The notes beneath the pieces are model-generated. The model saw only the letters and a program-made list of their open reading frames with translations, was not told the origin of the DNA and did no database searches. This document shows positions 37,401-45,558 of a DNA stretch of 64,000 bases, one piece after another. Made by a program: the position numbers and the translations under genes. The stretch lies in the NCBI GenBank assembly GCA_964454675.1, contig CAYVUB010000001.1, positions 62,001 through 126,000 of the forward strand, in the 5' to 3' direction. Each line of letters starts with the position of its first letter. Within the stretch, counting starts at the first letter, position 1. This DNA is from CAYVUB01 sp964454675 (GTDB taxonomy: Bacteria; Bacteroidota; Bacteroidia; Flavobacteriales; Flavobacteriaceae).

Positions 37401-40400
37401 CGCCTTTTGCACCTTTTATCTTAAAACTCCAGGTTTCATCGGTTCCGGATTGTAATTTATCTCTAAATGTGAGTGTTTCTATTTCTAAATCCGTTACAGG
37501 ATATGGTACTGTGATGGTTTTTGTTCCCGACACAAAACTGTTAAATACCGAAAAGCTGTAATTAACGGCAAATCCGCCAATGTCGTCTTTTGTAACCGGT
37601 ATGGCGAGTGTTTTTTTGTTGTTGCTTAACGGCACAATATAGGTATTGACAATCTTGTGGTTTTTTTCGACTTCTACGGTAACCGTTACATTTTCTGCCG
37701 ATGAGCCAAAGGTTATTTGTACGTTTTCGCCGGGCTGATAACTGTTTTTGTTGGTTGTTACATCAAACAAAGCGTTATCGGCAAGGGTTTTGTCATCATC
37801 GCTGTACAAAAAGGTTTTGGTTTCATTTTTAACTGCTTGGTCAAACCTGTCTTTGCTTTCCAATGTTATAATGTAATATCCGGACTGCCATTTTTTAATG
37901 TTGCCCAAGTCTAAGGTTTTTGACGTTTCGGTGTCAAAGGTTTTGTCCAATACCAATGCGCCTTTTTCCCAAGTATCGGCATTGTGTTCATTGTCATAGG
38001 CTTCATTTGGAAACAAACTTTTAAATTCGTCTTTGGTCATCACTTGATAATCGGGTGCGCTCCATTGTCGCAGACGCAAAACGTTTTCGGGTGCTTGCAG
38101 TTTATAAATTTTGACAATTCCTTTTGCAGAGACAAATTCGCCATTCAAATTCTTGGTATCAATGATAAGTTTTTGGTCTTTTTGGTTTTTGTCAATTTTA
38201 GTATCAACCAAAATCGTGGCTGTCATCGCGTGGTAACCCACATTTACAATGGTTGTTGCGCTTCGGGTTTCACCATTGATATCGGTCACATCGGCAGTAA
38301 CTTCATAATTAAAAACCGGTAAACCTTTTTTATCCACACTTTCATCCGGAATGGCTTTGAACGTGATGTCAAATTCGCCTTTATCGTTGGTCATGCTTTC
38401 GCCATGCGTGATTTCCTGCGGCTGGCGGTTGTAATACGGCATTCGCCATGAGTACCAATGGGGGTATTGCACTTTCCGGTGTACACGATACACGACTTTG
38501 GCATTGGTAATGTTGCTTCCGGCATAAGCAAGTGCCGTTCCTTTGACGGTCACGCTGTCATTGACTTTGTAGGTTTCCGTTACCGGATTGAACTTGGTTT
38601 CAAACTTAGGACGTTTGTATTCTTCCACGGAAAAATAGGTTTCGGACGACAAATCAAACTCATCGGCTTCGAGTTCAATATAGAATTGTCCGTTAAGTCC
38701 ACCGCTTGGCAGGATAAATTCGCCCGCAACCGAACCGTAATCGTTAGTTTTTAGGGATAAGGTTTTAACTTCTTGATTGTTGGCATCGTATAAGGTTGCA
38801 TCAACGGTGTGATTGGTAACAATTTCTGATTTGCCGCCAAGCGTTTTAATGACAATTCCTTTAAAATAAACGATTTGTCCCGGACGGTAAATGCTTCGGT
38901 CGGTAAATAAAAAGGCGTTATAATCGATGTCATCAGTAGTGTTATCAGAATAATTAGGGTAGATATAAAAGTTTTTAAACGATGCTGTTTCGTTTTGATG
39001 ACGAACGTCAATAGTCATATTTACATAGCGGTTTTTTCCTTTTGGAATAGTAAATTCGCCATGTTTATTGGTGGTTTCCTGTTTGGTAATTTCAGATTTG
39101 TTGTAATTTTCCTGATAGTTGATAGTAACTTGTGCGCCAACAAGTGGTTGTCCGTTATTTCTGTTGATGACTTGAAACAGCTCAACATCTTTATCGGTCT
39201 TGTTTGCCAAAGCAATATTGGTCACTTGAATGGTTTTAAACGCAAAACTGCCTTGTATCAACGTTTTTGGTGACGCCACAACGAGATAATGCCCATTGTC
39301 TAATTTTGGCACAACAATTTCAGTGGTATGTGTTTGATAATCCGATTCGTTTTTTAGAGTTGATTTCCAAGTGTTTGTGGCTTTTAAATTCTTGATAAAC
39401 TTGATTTGGTCTTCTTCTCTATGTGTATTGTTGAAAGTTTCAAGTTGTGATGTTGTGAGCTTGTAAATATTGAAATTCAGTTCGTTAAGATTTTTGTATT
39501 GAATTTGCGCCAACGTATTTTTTTGAACCGGTAAAAACGATTCGGTAGCGATGTATAGTGATGTTTGAAGTATTTGAGAAGCGAGTGCTTTGCTTTTTTC
39601 AGCCGCTTTACTATTAGGAAACTGTACTGTGACGGCATTACATATTTCTAAGGCTTCTTTAAGTTTCCAACGTTGTGTTTCATTGGTTTTTGGCGAATAT
39701 TCCTGTCCTTGCTTTTGATATAATGCGGCAATTTCATAATCGTACAATGCAGAAACTTCATGCGGTTGCCATGCTTGTTTAGAGCGTTTTAGAGTTTCAA
39801 GAAATAAATCATTTTTAGCATCAAACGTAGCGTTTTGATATACAAACAATAAACGGTCAATATCGGCATCTGCCAATTGAAATGGCTGTTTTTGATGAAA
39901 ACGGATAAGGTTTTTATAAATTTTGAGTGCGTGCAGTTGTAGTGATGTAGAATCTTTTGATTCGATTGTTAAACTGGCGAACGTTTTAAAATCGCTCAGA
40001 TATTCCGGATTGTCAATTACAAAATTATCTGCCGGCTGCGTAATGCTGTTTTCATCGGTTTTGTAAAATGCCAAAGCATTGTGACTTAACAGGTCAAACA
40101 ATGTTGGACGGTAAAGTTTTGAATTTTCCTGTGTAACGAGCAGTTCGTCATAATCTTTAAGAGGTGTTTGCTGTAAAATCAAACCATTTTGCAACGAATT
40201 TTGATAATGCAAATGTATGGTGTCAAACAAGGTTTGCAAATCCCACGTACGGAAATCATCAGAAACCGTTTCGGCAGTGTTGGTGCGGCTATAAAAACGG
40301 TATCTGTTTTCCTGAAAATACTGCCAGTACAAGTTGGCAAGCATGCTTTCCAACAGGTTTTTTGTAGGCGATTCGCTTTTTGCAATTTCCGATTTGAATT

Positions 40401-40662
40401 CGTTAATGATGGACAATTGCGCATCTTCTTCAAGGGTTAATGCATATTTGCTTTTGTAAATCAAGGTTTTGATTTGTTGTTTGCTGTTGGCATCTTTTTT
40501 TGCTTTGTCAAAAATTTGATTGACTATTTCCAATGCCGATTTTGGCAAGCCTTTTTTCTCGAAATTTTCAACGTCTTTCCAGAGTTTTTCATAACTGCCG
40601 GATTGTGCTTGGCTGTAATTGGCAAATAGAATAATCATCAAAATAGATATAAATGGTTTCAT
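34435..40662 (-). CDS. Alpha-2-macroglobulin family protein with embedded TonB plug domain
   Basis: A 2075-residue exported protein with signal peptide (1-19, ending FANYSQAQ). The first 450 residues are helical, then come macroglobulin beta domains (MG2 near 560-640, IYRPGQIVYFKGIV). The thioester motif DCNEQ is at about residue 1528, in the context YPYDCNEQTFSRYYA, followed by the helical thioester domain and the receptor-like C-terminus. Such proteins trap proteases in the periplasm. Unusually, residues about 1180-1285 form a TonB receptor plug module (GQVAGVNITNSSGAVG, DIIIRGVGSL, YVVDGKILNQDDF, GVIIITTK). The gene stands alone. Confidence 0.9.
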   Translation of the reverse strand: MKPFISILMIILFANYSQAQSGSYEKLWKDVENFEKKGLPKSALEIVNQIFDKAKKDANSKQQIKTLIYKSKYALTLEEDAQLSIINEFKSEIAKSESPTKNLLESMLANLYWQYFQENRYRFYSRTNTAETVSDDFRTWDLQTLFDTIHLHYQNSLQNGLILQQTPLKDYDELLVTQENSKLYRPTLFDLLSHNALAFYKTDENSITQPADNFVIDNPEYLSDFKTFASLTIESKDSTSLQLHALKIYKNLIRFHQKQPFQLADADIDRLLFVYQNATFDAKNDLFLETLKRSKQAWQPHEVSALYDYEIAALYQKQGQEYSPKTNETQRWKLKEALEICNAVTVQFPNSKAAEKSKALASQILQTSLYIATESFLPVQKNTLAQIQYKNLNELNFNIYKLTTSQLETFNNTHREEDQIKFIKNLKATNTWKSTLKNESDYQTHTTEIVVPKLDNGHYLVVASPKTLIQGSFAFKTIQVTNIALANKTDKDVELFQVINRNNGQPLVGAQVTINYQENYNKSEITKQETTNKHGEFTIPKGKNRYVNMTIDVRHQNETASFKNFYIYPNYSDNTTDDIDYNAFLFTDRSIYRPGQIVYFKGIVIKTLGGKSEIVTNHTVDATLYDANNQEVKTLSLKTNDYGSVAGEFILPSGGLNGQFYIELEADEFDLSSETYFSVEEYKRPKFETKFNPVTETYKVNDSVTVKGTALAYAGSNITNAKVVYRVHRKVQYPHWYSWRMPYYNRQPQEITHGESMTNDKGEFDITFKAIPDESVDKKGLPVFNYEVTADVTDINGETRSATTIVNVGYHAMTATILVDTKIDKNQKDQKLIIDTKNLNGEFVSAKGIVKIYKLQAPENVLRLRQWSAPDYQVMTKDEFKSLFPNEAYDNEHNADTWEKGALVLDKTFDTETSKTLDLGNIKKWQSGYYIITLESKDRFDQAVKNETKTFLYSDDDKTLADNALFDVTTNKNSYQPGENVQITFGSSAENVTVTVEVEKNHKIVNTYIVPLSNNKKTLAIPVTKDDIGGFAVNYSFSVFNSFVSGTKTITVPYPVTDLEIETLTFRDKLQSGTDETWSFKIKGAKGDKVAAELLAGMYDASLDQFTSHSWYFNPIQKPTYYSFMQRNAVRSFGMSGFRVYNAQNYVNFPYQNYDQLNWFGFYFGGGRNYMMKRGEALPSAMVVEEESMDKMLQGQVAGVNITNSSGAVGSSSDIIIRGVGSLSSSSDPLYVVDGKILNQDDFKKLTSDDIANITVLKDDAATALYGSRGVNGVIIITTKNSEDNLNNIPVRKNLQETAFFFPQLQTDADGNVTFSFTTPEALTQWKLQLLAHTKTLESSVKTLQTVTQKELMVIPNAPRFLRQGDQITISTKIANLTDKTLSGQAVLILTDAVTGKDISANLLSSSLFGKLDGATFSVDAKGNTDISWNLTIPDNVDAVQYKIIAKSGEFSDGEQNVLPVLSNRMLVTETLPMWIRSNESKTFTLDKLKNVTSTTLSHHKLTLEMTSNPAWYAVQALPYLMEYPYDCNEQTFSRYYANALASHIANSNPRIQEVFNQWKNTDALISNLEKNEELKNILIQETPWLRDAQSETEQKKRIALLFDLNKMNNELASAKRKLENNQMDNGAWAWFEGGRPNRYITQHIITGFGHLKQLDVSSSAVETSQMIEKAIKYLDAEFVKEYKDLKKYNSKVDLSKDHLSYTQLHYLYMRSFFPDIEKSKEVKTITDYYQTQIQKYWLSRPLYAKGMMALVSHRAKDAKTASNILKSLKETSITNDELGMYWKENTASWFWYQAPIETQALMIEAFSEIEKDVVTVDNLKIWLLKNKQANQWKTTKATTEAVYALLLQGSDWLSITDAVEVLVGNKTIEPSKLENVKVEAGTGYYKTSWNTSEIQPEMANVTLTKKGDGIAWGSLYWQYFEDLDKITTAETPLKLNKKLFLKTNTDKGEVISEVTSNTRLKVGDLIRVRIELRSDRDMEFIHMKDMRAAGLEPVNVLSQYKWQDGLGYYEATKDASTNFFFDYLPKGVYVFEYDLRVNNAGNMSNGITTIQSMYAPEFSSHSEGVRIQISDGRD
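35667..35694. repeat. Palindromic REP-like element inside the A2M coding sequence
   Basis: GAGACGTCTC overlaps GTCTCG ... CGAGAC with a GC-rich loop ACTGCGCTCGA. The composition differs from the AT-rich gene around it and matches the palindromic GTCTCGACT-type repeats seen between genes in this phylum. Here it is translated in frame as part of VSSSAVETS. Confidence 0.6.
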
Positions 40663-40849
40663 CAGAATAATTTTTTATGATAGTGCAAGTTACGTTGCAT
40701 ATAGATTCCAAAAAATATGAAATATGTAATTGATACGTTTCAATGAGTGAATTTAGTCATTTTAAAAGTAAACCTTATATATTTACATCCAAAATCAAAA
40801 ACAATACCAATCAAAATTTGTTTTAAAATTTGTTTTGGTAAATAGATAC

Positions 40850-41578
40850 ATGAAGCTGTTTTGGATATTTTTTGCCTTGCCGTATTTTGTGATAAGTCAA
40901 TCTACAATTGATATTGCAGAAGATTTGTTAGTACAAAAACAATACGAAAAAACAACCATATTGTTGAATGAGTACATAAAAACCAATAATTCGGATTTGA
41001 AAGCGATTGAATTATTGGGCGATGCGTATGGGCAACAAAAAAAATGGGATGAATCTATCGTCAATTATAAAAAATTAGTAGGTTTAAGTCCCAAAACTGC
41101 CAACTATCATTACAAATACGGAGGAGCTTTGGGGATGAAAGCATTATCGGTAAGCAAGCTGAAAGCTTTGGGAATTATCGGTGATGTTGAAGAGGCGTTT
41201 TTAACAGCCGCACAACTCGACCCGAAACATATTGATACACGCTGGGCACTCGTAGAACTGTACATGCAATTACCGGGAATTATTGGCGGCAGTAAGAAGA
41301 AAGCCTTGTTTTATGCCGAAGAACTTCAGGCACTTTCACCGGTTGATGGTTATTTGTCCAAAGGTTACATCTATCAGTATGATAAAGATTTTTCAAATGC
41401 CGAAACCAATTACAAAAAAGCAGTTGAGGTTGGCGGTTCCAAAACCTGTTATTTAAAGCTGGCGATGCTTTATTCGGATTTTAATAAAAAAGATAAAGCG
41501 TTAGAGGTTTTAAAAGAAGCTTATGAAATCCACAAAACAGACGAATTTTTACAGCGAATTAAAACCTTGGAGGATTAG
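40850..41578 (+). CDS. Secreted TPR protein
   Basis: A 242-residue protein with signal peptide MKLFWIFFALPYFVISQ and about five tetratricopeptide repeats (AIELLGDAYGQQKKWDESIV, YHYKYGGALGMKAL, SKGYIYQYDKDFSNAETNYK, LKLAMLYSDFNKKDKALEVL). TPRs mediate protein contacts; no partner can be read from context. The ATG at 40850 is preferred over an upstream TTG. It is divergent from the A2M gene, sharing a 187-bp control region. Confidence 0.8.
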   Translation: MKLFWIFFALPYFVISQSTIDIAEDLLVQKQYEKTTILLNEYIKTNNSDLKAIELLGDAYGQQKKWDESIVNYKKLVGLSPKTANYHYKYGGALGMKALSVSKLKALGIIGDVEEAFLTAAQLDPKHIDTRWALVELYMQLPGIIGGSKKKALFYAEELQALSPVDGYLSKGYIYQYDKDFSNAETNYKKAVEVGGSKTCYLKLAMLYSDFNKKDKALEVLKEAYEIHKTDEFLQRIKTLED

Positions 41579-41689
41579 CATTAGTTTTCAGTCATAGTCA
41601 CAGTTTTCAGTCATTACCGACGCTAAATAAAAAAGTATTTGTAGCAAAAAGCTAAGGTTAATAAATCCGTAAGAAATTATTTTGCGTCT

Positions 41690-41721
41690 TTGTGACTTTG
41701 CGAGAAAATCTTTTAACTTTG
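41690..41721 (+). promoter_or_regulatory. Promoter of mpl, embedded in a dispersed repeat
   Basis: TTG at 41690-41692 and TAACTTTG at 41714-41721 are 21 nt apart. The upstream TTTGCGTCTTTGTGACTTTG belongs to a low-complexity repeat type common in Bacteroidota intergenic regions. The ATG follows 19 nt after the -7 box. Confidence 0.5.
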
Positions 41722-41740
41722 AAACCATCAATATTTAGCT

Positions 41741-43096
41741 ATGAACGTACATTTTATCGCCATTGGCGGAAGTGCCATGCACAATCTGGCATTGGCATTA
41801 CACAATAAAGGCTATCGTGTTACAGGAAGTGACGACGAGATTTTTGAACCTTCAAAATCACGCTTGGCGGTTAAAGGACTTTTGCCCGAGACTTACGGTT
41901 GGTTTCCTGAAAAAATCAACTCAAATATAGATGCTGTAGTGTTGGGCATGCATGCCAAAGCCGATAATCCGGAGTTGTTGAAAGCTCAGGAACTCGGACT
42001 TAAGATATACAGCTACCCCGAATTTTTGTACGAACAAAGTAAAGACAAAACCCGTGTGGTTATTGGTGGCAGTCACGGCAAAACCACTATTACATCCATG
42101 ATTTTACATGTAATGCACTATCACGGTAAAGATGTGGATTATATGGTTGGCGCGCAGTTGGAAGGTTTTGATGTCATGGTAAAACTCACAGAAGATAACG
42201 ACTTTATCGTGCTTGAAGGTGACGAATATTTGAGTTCGCCTATTGACCGCCGCCCAAAATTTCATTTGTACAAACCCAACATTGCTTTGTTAAGCGGCAT
42301 TGCCTGGGATCATATCAATGTATTTCCAACCTATGAAAATTATGTAGAGCAATTCAGGATTTTTGTGGACAGTATCGTCAAAGGCGGCAGTATCACGTAT
42401 AATGCCGAAGATATTGAAGTGGTTAAAGTCGTTGAAGCCAGTGAAAATACCATCCGCAAACTGCCATATTACACACCCGATTATACGGTTGAAAACGGCG
42501 AAACCATACTTGAAACTTCCGAAGGATCGTTGCCTGTTGAGGTTTTTGGGAAACACAATCTTAATAATCTTGCCGGTGCCAAATGGATTTGCCAGCATAT
42601 AGGTGTTGATGAAGACGATTTTTACGAAGCTATTGCTACCTTTAAAGGCGCCAGCAAACGCTTGGAAAAAATTGCAGAGAGTCCCACAAGCGTAGCCTAT
42701 AAAGATTTTGCACATTCGCCAAGTAAGGTTGAAGCCACAACCAAAGCAGTAAAAGAACAATACGGCAACCGCACTTTGATAGCCTGTTTAGAGCTTCATA
42801 CCTACAGCAGTTTAAATGCCGAATTTTTGCGTCAGTATAAAGGTGCTTTGGATGCTGCTGATGTTGCTGTCGTGTTTTACTCGCCACATGCGGTGGAAAT
42901 AAAAAAGCTTGAAGAAGTCACACACGGGCAAATTGCTGAAGCTTTTGAACGTGACGATTTGATTATTTACACCAACCCCGAAGATTTTAAACAGTTTTTG
43001 TTTTCTCAAAATTTAGACAATAAGGCATTACTCTTGATGAGTTCCGGCAATTATGGAGGCTTGAATTTTGATGAGGTAAAGCAATTGATTAATTAA
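41741..43096 (+). CDS. mpl: UDP-MurNAc:L-Ala-gamma-D-Glu-meso-DAP ligase Mpl
   Basis: Mpl is a peptidoglycan-recycling ligase that joins a recovered tripeptide to UDP-N-acetylmuramic acid. The 451-residue Mur ligase shows the N-terminal Rossmann motif IAIGGSAMHNLALALHNKGY, the ATP loop IGGSHGKTTITSMI and the C-terminal domain with AYKDFAHSPSKVEAT. The GGSAMHN block separates it from MurC (GGIGMSG). Full length. The gene appears monocistronic. Confidence 0.94.
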   Translation: MNVHFIAIGGSAMHNLALALHNKGYRVTGSDDEIFEPSKSRLAVKGLLPETYGWFPEKINSNIDAVVLGMHAKADNPELLKAQELGLKIYSYPEFLYEQSKDKTRVVIGGSHGKTTITSMILHVMHYHGKDVDYMVGAQLEGFDVMVKLTEDNDFIVLEGDEYLSSPIDRRPKFHLYKPNIALLSGIAWDHINVFPTYENYVEQFRIFVDSIVKGGSITYNAEDIEVVKVVEASENTIRKLPYYTPDYTVENGETILETSEGSLPVEVFGKHNLNNLAGAKWICQHIGVDEDDFYEAIATFKGASKRLEKIAESPTSVAYKDFAHSPSKVEATTKAVKEQYGNRTLIACLELHTYSSLNAEFLRQYKGALDAADVAVVFYSPHAVEIKKLEEVTHGQIAEAFERDDLIIYTNPEDFKQFLFSQNLDNKALLLMSSGNYGGLNFDEVKQLIN

Positions 43097-43129
43097 GATT
43101 ATTGCAAGAGTTGTGAGACGCTCTTTTTT

Positions 43130-43199
43130 ACCATTAAGAAGATAAGGTAATTAAGGTGTTCATTAAGTATTTCTTAATATAGCTTAATGCCTTAATGGT
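43130..43199. repeat. Intergenic inverted-repeat element downstream of mpl
   Basis: ACCATTAAG (43130-43138) and CTTAATGGT (43191-43199) are perfect inverted arms. The 52 bp between them are built of further ATTAAG/CTTAAT units, so the whole can fold into one imperfect hairpin. No ORF. It resembles an empty version of the inverted-repeat elements that carry small genes elsewhere in this window. Confidence 0.55.
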
Positions 43200-43220
43200 T
43201 AATAATTGAACTCATTTTTT

Positions 43221-43582
43221 TTATTTAAACTCTCCAAAATGCCACAAAATCCCGGACGGATCGTGTACAAAACATTCACTGCCCCAATCCAAATGACGAA
43301 TTGGTATCAATCTGACGTTTTCATATTTAGAAGGTAAGTCAAGTTTTTCTAACGCTTCCCAAAACGGGAAACATCATCTACTTCCATAAAAAGCATTGTG
43401 TTCTCTACCCATTCTTTTGCGTAGTAATCTTGAAGATAAAAAGCAAGGGTTCCGCTTTTAAAAACGGATAGTTTAGGCTCCAATACGGTTTCTTCAAAAC
43501 CGAAATCGTTATAAAACTTACGTGAGATTTCAAAGTTTTTACTACCTATAAAAGGTCTGATGGATTTTCCGTTGTGGTTCAT
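43221..43582 (-). pseudogene. VOC/glyoxalase family protein, frameshifted
   Basis: The first frame (MNHNGKSIRPFIGSKNFEIS to VDDVSRFGKR, stop at 43349) gives the first half of a VOC-fold protein. The second half continues in another frame from about 43366 to 43221: FWEALEKLDLPSKYENV, then ECFVHDPSGILWHFGEFK. Joining at VSRF-WEAL restores one 120-residue VOC domain. One base appears lost in the T run of CCCGTTTTGGG (43359-43369). It is either a recent pseudogene or a sequencing error in a homopolymer. Confidence 0.88.
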
Positions 43583-43593
43583 GAAATTTATTA

Positions 43594-44478
43594 TTAAAGT
43601 TTTTTCTTAAAAAAATCAATAGTTCTATTCCAAGATAATTCGGCAGCTTCTTTATCATAACGAGGCGTTGAGGTATTGTGAAACCCATGGTTGACACCCA
43701 TATAAAAATGCGCTTCATATTCCACATTATTTGCTTTCAGCACAGCTTCGTATGCCGGCCAGCCTTCATTAACCCGTGTATCGAGTTCGGCAAAATGTAT
43801 CAATAACGGTGTTTTAATTTTAGCCGCATCATCATTGCCAGGTTGTGAGCCATAATAAGGAACAGCTGCTAAAAGCTCAGGAACTCTTACTGCCATCATG
43901 TTTGAGATCCAACCACCAAAACAAAAACCTACAACGCCAATTTTGCCATTACAATTCTTGTGAGTTTTTAAATATTCAAAAGCAGCAATAAAATCCTCAA
44001 GCATTTCATCTCTATTGCGCTGACTTTGGAGTTTTCTACCATCATCATCATTGCCGGGATAACCACCAAGTGGTGTTAAGGCATCAGGTGCTAAAGAAAT
44101 AAATCCATCCAAAGCGGTTTGTCTTCCAACATCTTCAATATAGGGATTCAAGCCTCTGTTTTCGTGAACGACAATAACACCCGGTAGTTTTTCAGTTGTA
44201 TTATTTGGTTTAGATAATAATCCTTTGATAGTGCCACCACCTTTTGGAGAATCATAAGTAATATAATCTGATTCTAAGCGTGCATCATTAGGTTGAACTA
44301 ATAAGCTATCTAAGTAATTTGGCGACATAAAACTCATGAGCGAGCCTAAAGTTAATCCGCCAACGGCATAAATGGATAACTTTTCTACAAATTGACGTCT
44401 GTTAATTCTGTTGTGTGCATATTCATCATATAAATCAAAAACTTCTTGATGGATATTTTCTTTTTTTAATGGTTTCAT
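43594..44478 (-). CDS. Dienelactone hydrolase family protein, exported
   Basis: A 294-residue alpha/beta hydrolase. The N-terminal region has RINRRQFVEKL followed by a hydrophobic stretch (about 35-50), similar to a Tat-type signal, then a DLH domain. The triad is visible: nucleophile Cys in VGFCFGG (about 184), Asp in FAELDTRVN (about 233) and His in GVNHGFHN (about 263). The natural substrate is unknown. It lies 11 bp before the VOC pseudogene on the same strand, so the two likely formed an operon. Confidence 0.88.
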   Translation of the reverse strand: MKPLKKENIHQEVFDLYDEYAHNRINRRQFVEKLSIYAVGGLTLGSLMSFMSPNYLDSLLVQPNDARLESDYITYDSPKGGGTIKGLLSKPNNTTEKLPGVIVVHENRGLNPYIEDVGRQTALDGFISLAPDALTPLGGYPGNDDDGRKLQSQRNRDEMLEDFIAAFEYLKTHKNCNGKIGVVGFCFGGWISNMMAVRVPELLAAVPYYGSQPGNDDAAKIKTPLLIHFAELDTRVNEGWPAYEAVLKANNVEYEAHFYMGVNHGFHNTSTPRYDKEAAELSWNRTIDFFKKKL

Positions 44479-44517
44479 AGCTGTTATTTTTTAGTATAAA
44501 TTTTTTCATTGAAATTA

Positions 44518-44655
44518 TTAAACCACAAACTGCGTCAAATGATAGTCCAAATATTTGTACTGTATTTTGCCCTATTGCGTTTGTAATTGCTCCGTAAGTT
44601 GTTTAATGTGTTGCAAAATTTTGATATATGTTTGATTATCAAATAAACTTTCCAT
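44518..44655 (-). pseudogene. Remnant of a DUF1569-type gene
   Basis: On the minus strand an ATG at 44655 opens MESLFDNQTYIKILQHIKQL and TEQLQTQ, then a TAG, then GKIQYKYLDYHLTQFVV and a TAA. The start resembles the N-terminus and the end the C-terminus (LxYKHLDHHLxQF-type) of DUF1569 proteins of about 150 residues. The middle is missing and TAG stands where TGG (Trp before GK) is expected. I read it as a gene with an internal deletion and a nonsense mutation. Confidence 0.5.
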
Positions 44656-44707
44656 ACTTTGCTGTCAGTTAATTACTTCTGAAATTTACAATTTTTATAT
44701 TAATGTT

Positions 44708-45406
44708 ATGTCGGAAAAAAGCAGTTCATTTTCAATAAAAAACTGGTCACAAGACGACAAACCGCGCGAAAAGCTGATGCTTAAAGGCAAAGCAGCATTA
44801 AGCGATGCCGAGTTGTTGGCAATCTTGATAGGTTCGGGCAGCAGAAACGAAAGTGCGGTGATGCTGTGCAAGCGTATTTTGGCGAGTGTTGATAACAATC
44901 TCAACGCTTTGGGGAAACTTTCGGTAAAGCAGCTTATGGAATTTAAAGGTATTGGTGAAGCAAAAGCGATTACCATTATCGCGGCGGTTGAACTCGGCAG
45001 ACGGCGTAAAAGTGAAGAGGCTTTGCAGTTGGATAAAATCTCGTCGAGCCGTTCGGTTTTTGAATTGATGCAGCCCATAATAGGCGAGTTGCCACACGAA
45101 GAATTCTGGATTATTTACCTTAACAATTCCAACAAAGTTTTACACAAAGCCCAGTTGAGCAAAGGCAGTATTACCGGTACACTGGTCGATGTGCGTTTGG
45201 TACTCAAAACCGCTATTGAAGTAGGAGCGGTTGGGTTAATTTTGGCACACAATCATCCGTCCGGTTCATTAAAACCAAGCACAGCCGATAAAGACATTAC
45301 CCGAAAACTTACACAAGCCGCCGAAAGTTTGGATATTAAAGTTTTTGACCATTTGATTATTAGCGAAAACTCGTACTTTAGCTTTGCAGATGAATCTCTG
45401 TTATAA
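44708..45406 (+). CDS. radC: RadC family JAMM protein
   Basis: A 232-residue protein of the RadC/UPF0758 family. A helix-hairpin-helix region (about 60-85, LMEFKGIGEAKAITIIAAVE) precedes the JAB/MPN domain with the zinc motif HNHPSGSLKPSTADKDIT. The catalytic Glu is in the EFWIIYLN region. Despite the name, a role in DNA repair is doubtful and the substrate is unknown. Full length. Confidence 0.92.
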   Translation: MSEKSSSFSIKNWSQDDKPREKLMLKGKAALSDAELLAILIGSGSRNESAVMLCKRILASVDNNLNALGKLSVKQLMEFKGIGEAKAITIIAAVELGRRRKSEEALQLDKISSSRSVFELMQPIIGELPHEEFWIIYLNNSNKVLHKAQLSKGSITGTLVDVRLVLKTAIEVGAVGLILAHNHPSGSLKPSTADKDITRKLTQAAESLDIKVFDHLIISENSYFSFADESLL

Positions 45407-45492
45407 AAAGACAAGCACCAAATCCCAAATTGTTAATGGTTAATAGTAAAATTCAGTGTATCAAAAACATTTGGAGTTTGGAATTTTAAAAT

Positions 45493-45525
45493 TTGGAATT
45501 TCAACACGTAATATCTGTATCTTTG
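45493..45525 (+). promoter_or_regulatory. Promoter before the deacetylase-like gene
   Basis: TTG at 45493-45495 and TATCTTTG at 45518-45525 are 22 nt apart, with the ATG 33 nt downstream. Confidence 0.45.
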
Positions 45526-45558
45526 AAATATGGTACTTGAGATTTGAAAACTTAGTTA

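Noticed and set aside
35171..39273. Several plus-strand frames opposite the A2M gene
   Set aside because: Low-complexity, Phe/Cys-rich translations typical of antisense shadows; the A2M frame is continuous and rich in family motifs.
41579..41713. GTTTTCAGTCA direct repeats and the TTTGCGTCTTTGTGACTTTG string as a tandem array
   Set aside because: Only two short units, better explained as common intergenic filler of Bacteroidota that also supplies the mpl promoter.
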